Part shown: in pieces, positions 26,105-37,082 of the stretch
Numbering within the stretch: position 1 is the first letter of the stretch
Layout: every line of letters starts with the position of its first letter
Source: Prorocentrum cordatum
Lineage: Eukaryota; Sar; Dinophyceae; Prorocentrales; Prorocentraceae
Assembly (NCBI GenBank): GCA_963575745.1
Contig: CAUYUJ010017893.1
Span: forward strand, 27,501-91,500
DNA length: 64,000 nucleotides
Direction: 5' to 3'
Position numbers and translations under genes: made by a program
Notes under the pieces: model-generated
What the model saw: the letters and a program-made list of their open reading frames with translations, nothing else
Told to the model about the DNA's origin: nothing
Databases searched by the model: none

Positions 26105-26525
26105 ACCGTTCGGCCCCCTCACTCAGACAATATTCGCGCCCCCGAATCCAACATCTATTGGACATTGCACCATGTTCCCGTCCCCGAAGCCATACGCCTT
26201 CAAACATTACACAATATTCACACCCACGACGCCATGAACCTTCGCAAATGAATCGTGCTTGCGTCCCCGAGGCTACAAACCCTCGCAAGTTACACCATAT
26301 TCGCGTCCGCGAAGCCATAGACATTCGTAGATTACATAGTGCTTGCGTCCCCGAGACCACAAACCCCATCAAAGTACACAAGATTCGCGTCCTCAAGGCC
26401 ATAAACCAGTGTAACTTACATCCTAGTTTCGCCCCCAAGGCCATACACCATCGCAAATTACACCGTATTTGCGTCCCCGAGGCCACAGACCCTTGTAATT
26501 CACACAGTGTTCGCGTCCCCGAAGT
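26105..26525. repeat. Minisatellite of about 60 bp, left part
   Basis: About seven imperfect units of the form GCGTCCCCGAGGC, CATAAACC, TCGCAAATTACAC, ATATTC. The array resumes at 27399-27475 after the foldback-like element; two outlying units lie near 23500-23640. Confidence 0.85.
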
Positions 26526-27398
26526 TTAGGTTCGGCAACAGCCACTACAAGCGGTCCACCGCCATATCGGGCGAAGAAAATCAAACTCAAACAAACACTT
26601 CAAAACATCTCTAAAGCAAATTAAGCCAAAACCTACGGAAATCTCAAACTCTAAAACAACTTCAAAAACTATAAACCACAATCAGCGAACATCTCAAACT
26701 CCAAAAACAAAACTTCAAATACTATCTAAGCCAAAGCATGCGGAAATCCCAAACTCTAAGATAACTTCAACAAATCACTAAAACAAAACCTGCGAAAATC
26801 CCAAACTCTCAAAAAAAACTCCCAACAGAACTCTAGACCGAAACCTGGGGAAATCTCAAACCTAAAAAAACGTAACACCGGAACTCTAAAACAACTCTAT
26901 AAAAAAAAATCCAAACACAACGATACGAAAACAACTCTAAATGCTCAACACCTCCAAACCAACTATAAACAACTCCTTGGAAATGTGCAAACGCCTAACA
27001 ACTCCTTAGCACAACTCTTGAAGCAATCTAAACAAATAACTTTAACACAACATTTAACACACTCGAAACAAATTTCAGACCGCCTGGCGAAGTCAAAAAC
27101 AGCGTATACCAAACTATGATTTTCGCAGGTGCTGGTTTTGAGTTGTTTGGAAGTTTCTGTAGAGTTTGAGATGTTCGCAAGTTTTGGCTGAGAGATTATT
27201 CAAAGTTTTTCAGGTTGAGATGTTCGCAAGTTTTCACTTCGAGTTTTTTTGAAGTTTTTTAGAGTTTGAGATATCAGCAGGTTTTGGCTTAGAGATTGTT
27301 TGAAGTTTTTCGGGAGGTGGAGTCTCCTGCTGAAGACGTTCCTAAGATTTGGGCTGGTTTTCTCAATGGACCTCCTGTAGTATAACTGCCGAACCTAA
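26526..27398. mobile_element. Foldback-like element with 12-bp terminal inverted repeats
   Basis: The element begins TTAGGTTCGGCA (26526-26537) and ends with its exact reverse complement (27387-27398). Inside, the left side (26590-26900) holds tandem units of about 52 bp (AACCTGCGGAAATCTCAAAC, CTCTAAAACAACTTC). The right side (27120-27320) holds the same units in reverse complement. That is the layout of foldback transposons. It is AT-rich and has no ORF. It interrupts a unit of the 60-bp minisatellite: the left flank ends CCCCGAAG and the right flank resumes GCTATAAACC, as in intact units. Target-site duplication is not clear. Confidence 0.75.
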
Positions 27399-27475
27399 CC
27401 CGCAGCTATAAACCGTTGCGAATTACACAATATTCGCGCCACCGAAGCAATACACCATTGTAAATTAATATTGAC
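27399..27475. repeat. Minisatellite of about 60 bp, right part
   Basis: One and a half units (GCTATAAACC, GCGAATTACACAATATTCGC) continuing the array interrupted at 26525. Confidence 0.8.
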
Positions 27476-29309
27476 CCTCGCGTGAAGTCCCGACATTGCT
27501 TCACGTCAGCGTCCAAACATCCCAACACAACTCTGGCAAGTCCCATTCTAAGAGAGGGGAGCCGGCTGCATGGGGGCGAAGCCCTTACGGATAAAAAACG
27601 ACCACCATTCATGACGCAAACAGAATCGAGCAACTAAAAGTTACGCAACAAAAATCAAGTGACCGCAGCCTATGGCGTGCAGCCGTGCAAACCACTGGCG
27701 CCTGACCTGCATGAAACGCCGCCCTCACTCGAGGGACCTGCTGCCCTAAAGAAACCTACCGGAACCTTTCTGCGGGCAACCATTGTCAATAATGGTCCCT
27801 GCCCAGAGTCAGGCGCAGACAGAGATAATGCTGTCCAGCGCCTGGACGGGCGGACACCCCTGCGCAACACACTCGGAACCCAGAAGCGGCCGCGGCCCCA
27901 ACGACATGTCTTTCGCCCCAAGCCGCTCTGCGACACTCCGACGGCCTCTGGGGCCCCGACACGTCAGTTCGACTGATGACGTGGGAATGCGCTTGAAGTA
28001 TACAGCCAAAGTTGTGATCAAAAAAACCATCCTTTAAGACATCTGGACCAGCTCCCCGAAATTTCTTAAAACATTCCCGGGCCAATTCCTGCTGTGAACA
28101 CTGGAAGGGCCAAACGAGCTCAAGAGACTGGGCCATCTTTCTGGCAAGTCGGTCAAGGAAAGCCGGCCCAGCTTTTCGGGAGGAGGTTTATTAATCAGAT
28201 GCTCGCCTGTACTAGGATCTGGGTTTTCCCCCCCAAAGCTGCATTCTTGCAAGCGAACGGCGTGCAATCCAACCTCCGCGTTGGCATTGTGACTCACAGC
28301 GGAGGAACTCATGTGTACCCTGATTGATCCACTGCGAATTCGATTGAATACCGTTGGCGGCCGATTCACATTGCCGTTGTCAATACTGGATGAACACCCT
28401 GGCAGCGTGCGTCGGTTGCTCAATATGAACTTGATTCGTCTGAGGATGTGTAGCAAGGAGGACGGGGTAGCTGGGGCCACAATGAGGAATAGGATTGTGG
28501 ATACCATGACAATGTACACCCTAACAATCCTACCATTGAGTTAAACATGTGTTTAAAATATGTTTAAACTGACCTAAACATGTTTGAAACATGCTGTTTA
28601 CATGCTTAAGACATGTGTTTTAGCATTTTAATGCATCTGGAACTTATGTTGCAACACGCTTCCTCTCCAATGATAGTCGTCCACAAGAGCAGGAGAACGA
28701 TGCCACGCTTTGGTATGCGATGCCGTGCAGTGGAAGACCTGGGCTGTCAACACGCGACCGCCCTGCATGGCCTTCCCGGTCTCGGGCGGCGAACCTGTCG
28801 TTCGGGGCCCAGCCGGCGCAGCCCACTTTCGAGGCAACCGTGGCCCACTCGGTGGGAATCAACAACTTAAAACCAAAGCTCCGCAGCCAAAATCGGGGCA
28901 AGAGGTTCAGCGCAGACGGGGCTCAGCCAACACGCCACAGTCTAGCGGAGCCGGACTTGGAAGCTGTCCGAGTCCCCAGAGGTGGCCTTACATATTGGCT
29001 GATCTGGGATCCGGAAACACACAAGACACCTGCTGTACATTTTTCCTGAATTGGCTGACCCGGGGATGCGCTGAGCCTGGTCAATCCACGCCCGAAAAAA
29101 ATGAGGAGGGCCGCGCGGCAGCAGCGAGCCAGAAGAGAAAGAGCTCGGAAAACGTGACGACCCTGCACGGATCACCGGCCTTGAGGCGATCAGTGTCTCT
29201 CCCCCGCCCGCTGCATCAGACGCGGTCGTCCGGCGGGGGCCCGCAGGGCGCCTGCGGCCGCGCTCCTGGGGTGGGTGCGCCGGGAGGAAAACAAGGCGCG
29301 GCCGCGGAC
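27476..29309. other. Unique sequence, no supported gene
   Basis: 28545-28640 is AT-rich with AAACATGTT-like words. Frames at 28034-28519 (minus) and 28311-28544 (plus) overlap in the same DNA and cannot both be real; neither has a recognisable domain. Confidence 0.4.
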
Positions 29310-29472
29310 GGCCGCAGGGCGAGGAGGAGGAGGAGGAGGAGGAGGAGGAGGAGGAGAAGGAGGAGGAGGAGGAGGAGCCAATTCATGTCTGGCTCTGGGT
29401 GGGAGGAGGAGGAGGAGGAGGAGGAGGAGGAGGAGGAGGAGGAGGAGGAGGAGGAGGAGGAGGAGGAGGAAT
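29310..29472. repeat. (GGA)n arrays, two blocks
   Basis: GGA triplets at 29319-29375 and 29402-29470, split by a 26-bp unique spacer. Confidence 0.95.
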
Positions 29473-30119
29473 GAATGAAAGACCACCTGCGATCCATGAC
29501 CTGTTCCATGACTCATACGTGCTGGATCTGTGAAGCTCGAACTGTAAGGAGAGCCTGTCTTGCAGCCTCGCTGGGGGACGCCTCTGGCTGACGGCGGGAC
29601 CCCACAAAAAGGAAAAACCACGGGGCCCGCCTGCAGAACCGTCCCTTTTCACGCGCTGCACTGAAGGGGGGTCGAAATGCCTCCTCAGCTGCAGAGAGGG
29701 AGTGTGGGGCGCCAGAGCCATTTCCTGCAGCAGGGGGCCCCAAACGGCATCCCCTACGACAGGGCACAACTCAAAGCGACGCCTACCCCCTCCCTCAAAT
29801 CCTAAAGAGAACGCCTGCCTATGACGTGGTGCTGCCAGCTGCCAGCTGGCGAGACAAAAACATTACTTTTCTGAGGGGGGCGGCGGGGGGATGATAACGC
29901 GAGATGCATGGGAATATGCCGAAACGGTGGCAGTGGCAAAGTCAGCGTGCATGTGGCCAACTCTGATAGAACGAGACTGTAACTGCGCAAAGTGATCGAG
30001 CTGGACTGGGGTGCCCGAGATAAACATCTGAAACATTGTCGCCAGATCGATACTCGAGGATGGGTCTGTTGACGCGAACGTGCAGACCGAGGAGACTATC
30101 CTAGGATACTTGACCTTGC
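29473..30119. other. No gene seen
   Basis: Unique, moderately GC-rich sequence. A minus frame near 29480-29770 reads partly protein-like (LSLQFELHRSSTYESW), but another frame is open over the same bases, so neither is called. Confidence 0.4.
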
Positions 30120-30981
30120 CTAAAAATTCGAAGCGCCCTCTCGGAACCGTTTCTGCTGACCAGAAAAGCTGGGGCCTTCACCGCGGGCTGGGGGGTCAGA
30201 AGTCCTCGTCGTCCTCCTTTCCCTCCTCTGCCTCTTGGTGTGCTTGGCTATCTGGGCCGGCGAGTAGCCCATCTGGCGGAGCAGCTTCTCCGCGCCCCGC
30301 TCCAGGGCGCCCTTGGGCGGCGAGCCTGCCTTCTTGAGACCGCCCTGGTTGCTGATCGTAAGGCCGATCGCCGCGTCGACCGTGTAGAGTGTCTCGCCGT
30401 TGTGCTCCGTAGATGTGGCCTGGAGGTATGGTGGCATCATCAGCTGCAGCTTGCAATGGGTTGGTTTGGCGCCGTCGTACCAGCAGTCCTTGATGCGACA
30501 GTATCTGACTTGGTCCTGGAGTGTCTTGATGCAGTCCTCGCGAGGGTTCCCTTGCATGAGGCTGTTCCAGTGGAGCTTGAGCGTGGGGGCGACCTTCTCG
30601 TTGGCTGGAGGCAGCGACGCCAGGTGCTGCGGCAGGGCAAGGAAGATGTGCGGCCACGGCGGGCCGAAGGTGTGACTTCTCCCTGCTACCTCGCAAGCCT
30701 CCGAATAAGCCTTGCCAGTGCTCTTCATGATGTCCACAAGGCGCACTGCGACGTGGGCGATCCAGCAGTGAAAGCAGGCGCCTGTCAGATCGGCCAGCTC
30801 CCTGAAATTCGTCGAAGACAAGCGCGCGAGGATGGCCCGCCAGCGCCTGGGTTTCGGTCTTGAGGGTCTCTAGCTTGGCTTTCTTGCCCTTGCTGTCGTT
30901 GCCCGAGGTCGAGCCCGCGGCCTTGCGTTTGGGCCCGTCCAAGATCCACGCTGGTGCGTCGGTCATCGCGACGTCCGACAT
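30120..30981 (-). pseudogene. Uncharacterised helical protein with apparent frameshift
   Basis: The 5' part, from Met at 30981 or 30966, reads MTDAPAWILDGPKRKAAGST and a Lys-rich stretch (NDSKGKKAKLETLKTETQ) in one frame. From about 30840 a second frame takes over with FRELADLTGACFHCWIAHVA and runs about 230 codons to the stop (KLLRQMGYSPAQIAKHTKRQ, then a basic tail). Both parts look like real protein; no intron boundary is obvious at the switch, so a one-base indel is the simplest reading, either true decay or an assembly error. The protein has Cys/His/Trp residues but no clear metal motif. Family not recognised. Confidence 0.6.
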
Positions 30982-31100
30982 CAGCGCGAGGTGGTTGCAC
31001 CCGTGGTAGTGCCTCAAAATGGCCGCGAATATGAGCCGAGAGCTGATCATTCTGAAATATTTGAGCCTCACATAAAAGGGCACGTGCTGACCTCCGCCTG

Positions 31101-31526
31101 CTAGACCCCTCTGAACGTGGAGCTTCGATGTGCCGAGCATGCGCCTGTGTGGAAAGAACCGCGGAGATGGTGATCGGCCGAGTTGCGGGACTCAAAGACC
31201 GCCTCACATCTGAAGCACTGGTTGGTCATGACTGCCTTTTTTCCCAAGAGTGCCTTCATCCCATGGCGGTTGCGAAGGTACACGAGCAGCTGCCTCATGG
31301 CAGCGAAGCTCCGATCGCAACCCAAGACAGGACAGGCGTAAGAGCCCTCGTGGCCCCTCTTGGCCCCCATGGTCGGTACCGTATCGGCCTCGGAAAAACC
31401 TGGTGGAGGCATCCGCGCGCTGCGCCATCGAGCTCTCATGCACTTGGCGCCGAACCTGATGAACCAACCGGCGAGATCGGGGTCCTGGAAGAGGCTGAAG
31501 GGGGAGGAGCCGAAGTCCTGGGACAA
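31101..31526 (-). CDS. Tandem C2H2 zinc-finger ORF
   Basis: The frame encodes two finger-like units. The first, YACPVLGCDRSF followed by LRNRHGMK, has C-x4-C but Tyr at the place of the first zinc-binding His, so it is degenerate. The second, NQCFRCEAVFESRNSADHHL followed by RGSFH, has C-x2-C-x12-H-x5-H and looks intact. It ends TGACSAHRSSTFRGV and stop. Fingers of this kind would bind nucleic acid. Such fingers also occur in proteins of non-LTR retroelements, but no endonuclease or reverse transcriptase is visible here, so this could equally be a host gene fragment. It is followed on the same strand by the 30120-30981 block, and the two may be one interrupted gene. Confidence 0.55.
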   Translation of the reverse strand: MSQDFGSSPFSLFQDPDLAGWFIRFGAKCMRARWRSARMPPPGFSEADTVPTMGAKRGHEGSYACPVLGCDRSFAAMRQLLVYLRNRHGMKALLGKKAVMTNQCFRCEAVFESRNSADHHLRGSFHTGACSAHRSSTFRGV

Positions 31527-31539
31527 GCGGCCTCAGTTA

Positions 31540-31948
31540 GCTGTTGGCCATCCCCTACGATGTCAAACTGGTAGAGTTTCTCGGCCCCAATGGTTCCCAG
31601 CAGCCCCCCCCCCCCCCACTCCGAAATGTACTCCTCTGGGTCAGTAACCCTACGCTGGCACCGCCGAGTTCGACGAGAACGTAATTCGAGTTCCAGGGGC
31701 CCGATAGGCTTAACGATCTGGACATGCCCTAAAGGCACCTCAAGGGAAAATAATCCGAAGTAGGTTTTAGATAAGAATAAAGTAACTCTAGCTGGGATGC
31801 TGCAAGTAGCGTGTAGATAACGATTAAGTAACAAGTATTTGCGCCATCGAACACGGAGTAAGCCTACGGATGACAGTATGGCGCGCAACTTCGCGGGGCT
31901 CGAAGACCCCTGGATCGCGTCCTGCAGTTCGATGGCCTTGCCCCGCAA
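31540..31948 (-). other. Weak coding-like block upstream of zinc-finger ORF
   Basis: One minus frame is open with a moderately protein-like composition (AIELQDAIQGSSSPAKLRA; KLYQFDIVGDGQQLTEA). The middle is AT-richer (31680-31870) and might be leader or intron. It changes frame before the zinc-finger block. Confidence 0.3.
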
Positions 31949-31989
31949 AGCTGATGCATTCGAGGCGTTCAGCGCCGCTACGGCAAGAT

Positions 31990-32299
31990 AAAACTAGGAG
32001 GAGGAGGGCGGGGGGAGGAGGGGAGGGGGAGGGGCGAGACGGACGGAAGGAGGAGGGGAGACGAGAGGAGGGGGAGGAAGAGGGGGGGAGAGGTGGAGGG
32101 GAGGGGGGGGGGGAGGGGGGGGGGAAGGGGGAGAGGGGGGGTCGGCAACGGCGGAATGGCCGACGGGAAATGGGGAGGGAGGGCGGGGGGAACGGGGCAA
32201 GGAGCGGCGAACGAGCGGGGAGAGGCCAGACGAAAGATCGATGAGACATCAGACGTGAGATCGTTCGCGCACTACCTCAATATAGGTATCCAGGCGGCG
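31990..32299. repeat. GGA/GGGG purine tract
   Basis: About 170 bp of GGAGGAGG and G runs (32000-32140), then unique sequence to 32299. No gene. Confidence 0.8.
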
Positions 32300-33063
32300 G
32301 CGCCGCGGTCCAGAAGAACGCTCCGAGGGGTGTCCAGCCCCACCGATCATGTTGTTATCACGTCCACCCCATCCTCAGTCATCGAGCTCTTCGCCGAGCC
32401 CTCCCCCCCCCTCCTCCCCCCTCCTCCCCCCCCTCCTCCCCTCCCCCTCCCCCCTCCGTCCCCTTCTTCCGCCCTCCCCCTCCTCCTCCCCCCGTCCCAA
32501 CCGTCCCGCCCCCTCCCGTGCATACGCCGCCCCCCCCCGCTTGCGCCATGAGAGATGGCTCGCACCCCTCGGAGGAGAGCAAAAACAAACGGCGAGCTGG
32601 CCAGGCGCCGCCTCGAGGCGAGGCGGAGGAGGGGCAGGAGAGCGCGACGAGGAGGAGAACGGGGCGGACGAAGAGGAGGGAGACGATCGCGGCGGGGGGA
32701 GCCGTGGAGGGGAGTCGGGGGCAAGACGCGGGGGGAGGCAGCCAACGATGCGCCGACGGGGGGGGGCCGTCGGCGAACTCGACGCCCGCCGTCGAGCGGC
32801 AACCGCCATCCAGGCCAGATCATCTCTGAGGCCCAACCTTACTGAAACGCATCCTCAGACTTCCGTGGAAATCAATTCCTAAACCTCCCCCTGCTCCTCC
32901 TCCTGCTCCTCCTCCTCCTCCTCCCTCCTCCTATTCCTCCTCATCCGTCCTCCCCCCCTCCTCTCCATCATCTCCCCCCTCGTCCTCCCCCTCCTCCTCC
33001 TCATCCTCCGATCTAGCCCTGGGCCCTGGGCGCAGGCCCCTGGCCAAGCGGCAGGCGCCCTAC
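32300..33063. repeat. Intergenic with (CCT)n and C-rich runs
   Basis: 32397-32520 and 32882-33010 are TCC/CCC-rich on the plus strand. The 360 bases between are GC-rich purine-leaning sequence with no supported gene. Confidence 0.6.
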
Positions 33064-36000
33064 CTACGCGCGATTGGCCGCGACAACGCGCAGGGCGTTG
33101 GCCAAGGTCGCGCGCATGTCCTTGGAGTTGCCGCCGTGCGTGCGGAAGGCGCGGGGCTCGTCGACGACGGCCTGGCGCATGCGCTCGGGGTGGCCCGAGT
33201 TCACGTCCACCTGCATGCACACAAGGTTCTCCGTGACTGCAGTGCGGGCCCTGAATACACACTTGGTCGCCTCATCGACGAGTGGGATCTTAGGGTCCTG
33301 GCTCATGAACGAGGCCGCCGTCTTGTAGTCATTGATCGCTGCGTCCGTGGCCTCAAGCTGATGGGGCAACGCTTTGAACGACGTGGTCTGCGTCTTCGCT
33401 TTCATGTGGGCAATGATAGCCTTGATGTCGGCATTCGGCAACAGACCAATTGACCATGGGTTCCCGTCCGTCGCCCCGTGCATCGTCTTCTTGAGCTCCA
33501 CCACGGCCTTTGTGAGCAAGTCCTCGCACCGCAGGAGCTTCACGCGGCCGCCCTTGTCGATCAAGGCATCGGCATCCGAGGCCCACTTCAGCACGGTCGC
33601 CTTGAAGGCATCGGGCAGTCCAGGAGGCGTCGCGGAAGCATCCGAGAAGTGCGAGTGCACCTTCGCCGTCAGCGAACCGAGCCCTTGCGCGTGCTCTGCC
33701 CAGCCAATCTTTGTCGAGAAGTCATCCTGTCTGCAGAAGGCCTGCACGTTTGCCAACATGTCGCGCAACTCGAAGCTGGTCTTGAAGATCTCGACGGTAG
33801 TCGTAGTGACGGGATCCTTGATCCCAACAACCTTGTGGAACTGCGTCAAGCACTTCAGGATGTCACTCTCGCGGTCGGAGTCGCTGTTGGTGGCCAACTC
33901 AACGACTAGGCCTTCCACCGTTCCCTCGATGAAAGGCCAATCCTTGTTGCCAGCCTTCTTCAGCGGGCCCGCGCGGTAGTTCTGGCACACCTTCAGCAGA
34001 GCCTGAATATGCTCGAAGCAGTCGGTCGTGAAGCCACTGGAGCGCGCGTCCTCGGGATCGTCCGAGTCGAACAAGGCCTTGCACGTTGTCATGAGAGACG
34101 ACTGGCTGCTCTGGGACTCCATCACGCCCAAGAAGTTCGCCACGTGGGTGCTCGCCGTGCTGATGTCCGTGTCCAATGCGAACGTGAGGGGCGCCTCCTG
34201 CGCCAAGGCTGACACGGCCTTGACCCTCTCTGGCGCCAGCGCCGCCGCGCTCGCTTCCGACTGCAAGCCGAGGCACACGCAACAGATGATACCCTTCAGC
34301 TTCGACTCGAACCCGTCGGTGAGGCCATGCGGGAAGCCGATCTTCCAAGTCACGCTCTTCGTGCACAACTCGCGCAGCTGGCTGACGTCGATCTTCGCCT
34401 GGTCGGACTCGCCCTCGGGGACGCAGAACTCACGACGAAGGAGGAGGAGGAATAGGAGGAGGAGGAGGAGGGGGGGGAAGAGGAAGAGGAGGAGGGGGGG
34501 AGGAGGGACGAGGGAGGAGGGGGCAGGAGGATGGAGGAGGGAAAGGGGTTGGGGGGAAGACGGGGGGGGGGGGAAGGGGAGGAATGGAGGAGGGGGTGGG
34601 GGGGGGGGGGGGGGGTGGTGGGAGGGGGGGGGGGGGGGGGGGGGGGGGAGTGAGGGGAGAGGGGCGAGGAGGAAGGAGGAGGACAGGAGGACTCAGAGGG
34701 CGGAGGAGGGTGCGGAGGAGGACGAGGTTCACATCCACGGCCTCGGCCGTCTCGAGGTCGCTCAGGGCGCTGCGGAAGGCCCCCAAATTCTCGCGCATGA
34801 AGGGCATCTTGTCCAGGAGCGCCTCAAAGGTGGAGTACCAGAAGGCGGTCCTCTTCGTGATCGCCGCCACGAGGTGCAACGCTGATGTGCCTGAGGACGT
34901 CGTCGCCCTTGAGAAGCGCTTGACCGCGTCGAATGCGTCATCGGCCAGGTGAAGGCAATGTTCGTCGCTCATCGCGGTGTTCCAAAAGAGCTTGATATCC
35001 TTGATGTCCGTGATAATCCCAGCGGGGTCGGCCCCAACATCAAGCAAGTCGATGCCCTTGAACTCGTCGCCCAGTGCGTCGATGATCCTGCGCACGTACG
35101 CGGCCTGCGCCTGCCCCTTGCCAATCGCAGGACAGAGCGACTTCTTCAAGACTGCATCGGTGAATGCACTCGCGCGCTCGTCTTCGTCAGTGACCGCTGC
35201 AACTAAGACGGGGTCCGTCGGGTCGAACTCGGGCACGGGGTCCGAAAAAGGCGTCATGACACGGATGAAGAAGGACACGTTGGACCGAGGGTCGAAGCTT
35301 GCCAACCTCGCCGTCACCAAGGCGAACCTCGTGCCGCTTGGGATCACGGCACGTGCATCAACCATGGTCTTCACGTACTTCTGAATCTGCACCCAGTCGT
35401 ACCCGACGATGTTGGCGGGCTGCAGCTTCTTGGCGGTGGCGACCTCGTCGGAGAAGGTGGTCAAGATGGCCCCGTCGGCCTGGCCCGAGGGCGACGAGTG
35501 GAGACGGCCGATCTTCTTGGTCAAGGCGGCGATGGTCCTCCCGTCCACCGCGTCGGCCATGACGTCACCCAAAGGGATTTTCTTCTTCCACTTGGCGAGG
35601 AGATCTTGTCCCGTGGTGCCGTCGTCCTGGTCCTCGAACGCGGTCGTGGCGGCCACGCTGGCGGCGCGCGGGCCCCCCGGGCCGAAGGACTCCGAAGGGG
35701 CCCCCGACGCGTTGGCATCCGACCCCGACCTCGTCTTGTTCCTGATGCGGCGCCTGCCCGAAGAGACTGGGCTGAAGGCAGCGTCCCCGAGCATGCGAGG
35801 CCTCTTGCTAGGAGATAGGAACGACTCGGGCTTCTGCTGCGGAGGAGCGGCGGTGGCGGAGGACAAAAAGGCTGCCAAGGTCGGCAACGCGTCGCTGGAC
35901 GCCTTGCTCAGAAGCGACTGAAGACCATGTTGCTGAAATGCAGCTGCGGAGCATTGAGCAAGCATGTCCGCGCCCTGGGCGGCGAAGAGCTGGTTGTCTG

Positions 36001-37082
36001 CGCACAGCACTCTCCCCTGCATTTTCCACTCGCGGATGACCTGAAGCTCGGCGGTCCGCGGCAACGACTGGTCGTCCTGACCGTCGCCCTTGAAGACGTG
36101 CAGCTGCTCCTCGCCCTTCCCAGACTCGTGCGGCATCGACGCCGCGGCGGTCTGCTCGCTGATCTTCCTGGGGATGCGCTCCACTTGCAGCTTCGACCTC
36201 ACGTCGGACGCTGGGGTGACCACGACGGGGCGCTTGACGACCAAGCGGGTGGTAGTGTTCTCGTGAACGTCGCTCGGCGTGAAGCCCTGTCTGCCAGAGC
36301 TCACTGTCTTGTCACACTCGGGCAAGCGCTCGTCCAAGTTCTCGTCACTCTCAGCGGCGTCTACCGTGTCGCGGAACGACTGGCCAGGGGCGACGGCGAT
36401 GACGCTCTTGTAGCACGACTTGCAAGCCTCGCCGCAAGCGACAGTGGCGCCACCTGTGCCTGCCTCACGGTAGAGGGCCCACTCGGTCGTAGCCTGAGGG
36501 GGGCCCAAGTCAGAAATCACACGCACCTGGCGGCCACCCTACACGACCCCTGTAACAAGTTTTGCTGTGACCCATGGGCGCCCACACTGAGCAGAACGTC
36601 GGGAAAGACCACGGCGGGCCCCATTGGGAAAGACTGTCGGGTTCGGGCATCCCCCTCCAAGCGGGACCCTCGTCGCCCTCGCCCTGGCCGCCCTCGGTCA
36701 CCCCCTCCTCCGTTGCCTCCGCCTGCCGCCCTCCCTCATCGCCCCCCTCCCCATCCCCCTGCCGCCCTCCCCCATCGACCCCCCCCCCCCCCCCCCCAGA
36801 AGCCAAAGGAGAACACGCAACAAACACACAAGTTCATGCCCATTGCACTGGTGTCTGGTGGCAGCGGTAGCAGGTCGTGGCGTCCGCGTTCGAGAGGCCC
36901 GCCATCTTGGCCGCCTCCTGGGCAGACGCAATCTGGAACTTCGTGCGCCTCTGGCGCTTCGGCGCTGCCTTCGGCGCTGGTGCTGCGACGATGGTGGGCC
37001 CCTTCTCCGATGGCGAGGGGGTGGATGCAGCAGCGGCCCTCTGCTGCGGAGTCAGACACCTCTTCTTCTTGTCGCCAGCCAT
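33064..37082 (-). CDS. Uncharacterised protein of about 1119 aa with zinc ribbon
   Basis: Three exons keep frame exactly: 37082-36849 (78 codons), 36493-34733 (587) and 34428-33064 (454 plus TAG). Start MAGDKKKRCLTPQQR is a genuine ATG. The first two exons join to form CYRCHQTP with ATTEWALYR and, after 10 more residues, CGEACKSCYKS: a CxxC-Trp-CxxC ribbon like that of the gene at 43684-46805. Then come a charged linker, a Ser/Pro-rich basic part (SGRRRIRNKTRSGSD), a mixed alpha/beta block (residues about 400-660, e.g. IVGYDWVQIQKYVKTMVDAR) and a long helical C-terminal half. No enzyme motif, membrane segment or signal peptide is seen; probably nuclear because of its basic stretches. Introns are C- or CCT-rich on the coding strand. 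The family is unknown to me; relatedness to the second ribbon protein rests on that motif alone. Confidence 0.85.
34434..34726. repeat. Purine-rich intron filling, GGA and G tracts
   Basis: The second intron of the 1119-aa gene is GGA- and G-rich on the plus strand, with G homopolymers near 34597-34650. It reads CCT/CCC in the transcript. The splice GAT|GTGA...GTGAG|TTC leaves GTGA at both ends. Confidence 0.8.

Noticed and set aside
26105-26540. CRISPR-like regular repeat array
   Set aside because: Units are imperfect over their whole length, with no identical repeat plus unique spacer, and the genome is eukaryotic.
28034-28544. 161-aa minus ORF and 77-aa plus ORFs
   Set aside because: Overlapping frames on both strands with no recognisable motif; cannot tell which, if any, is real.
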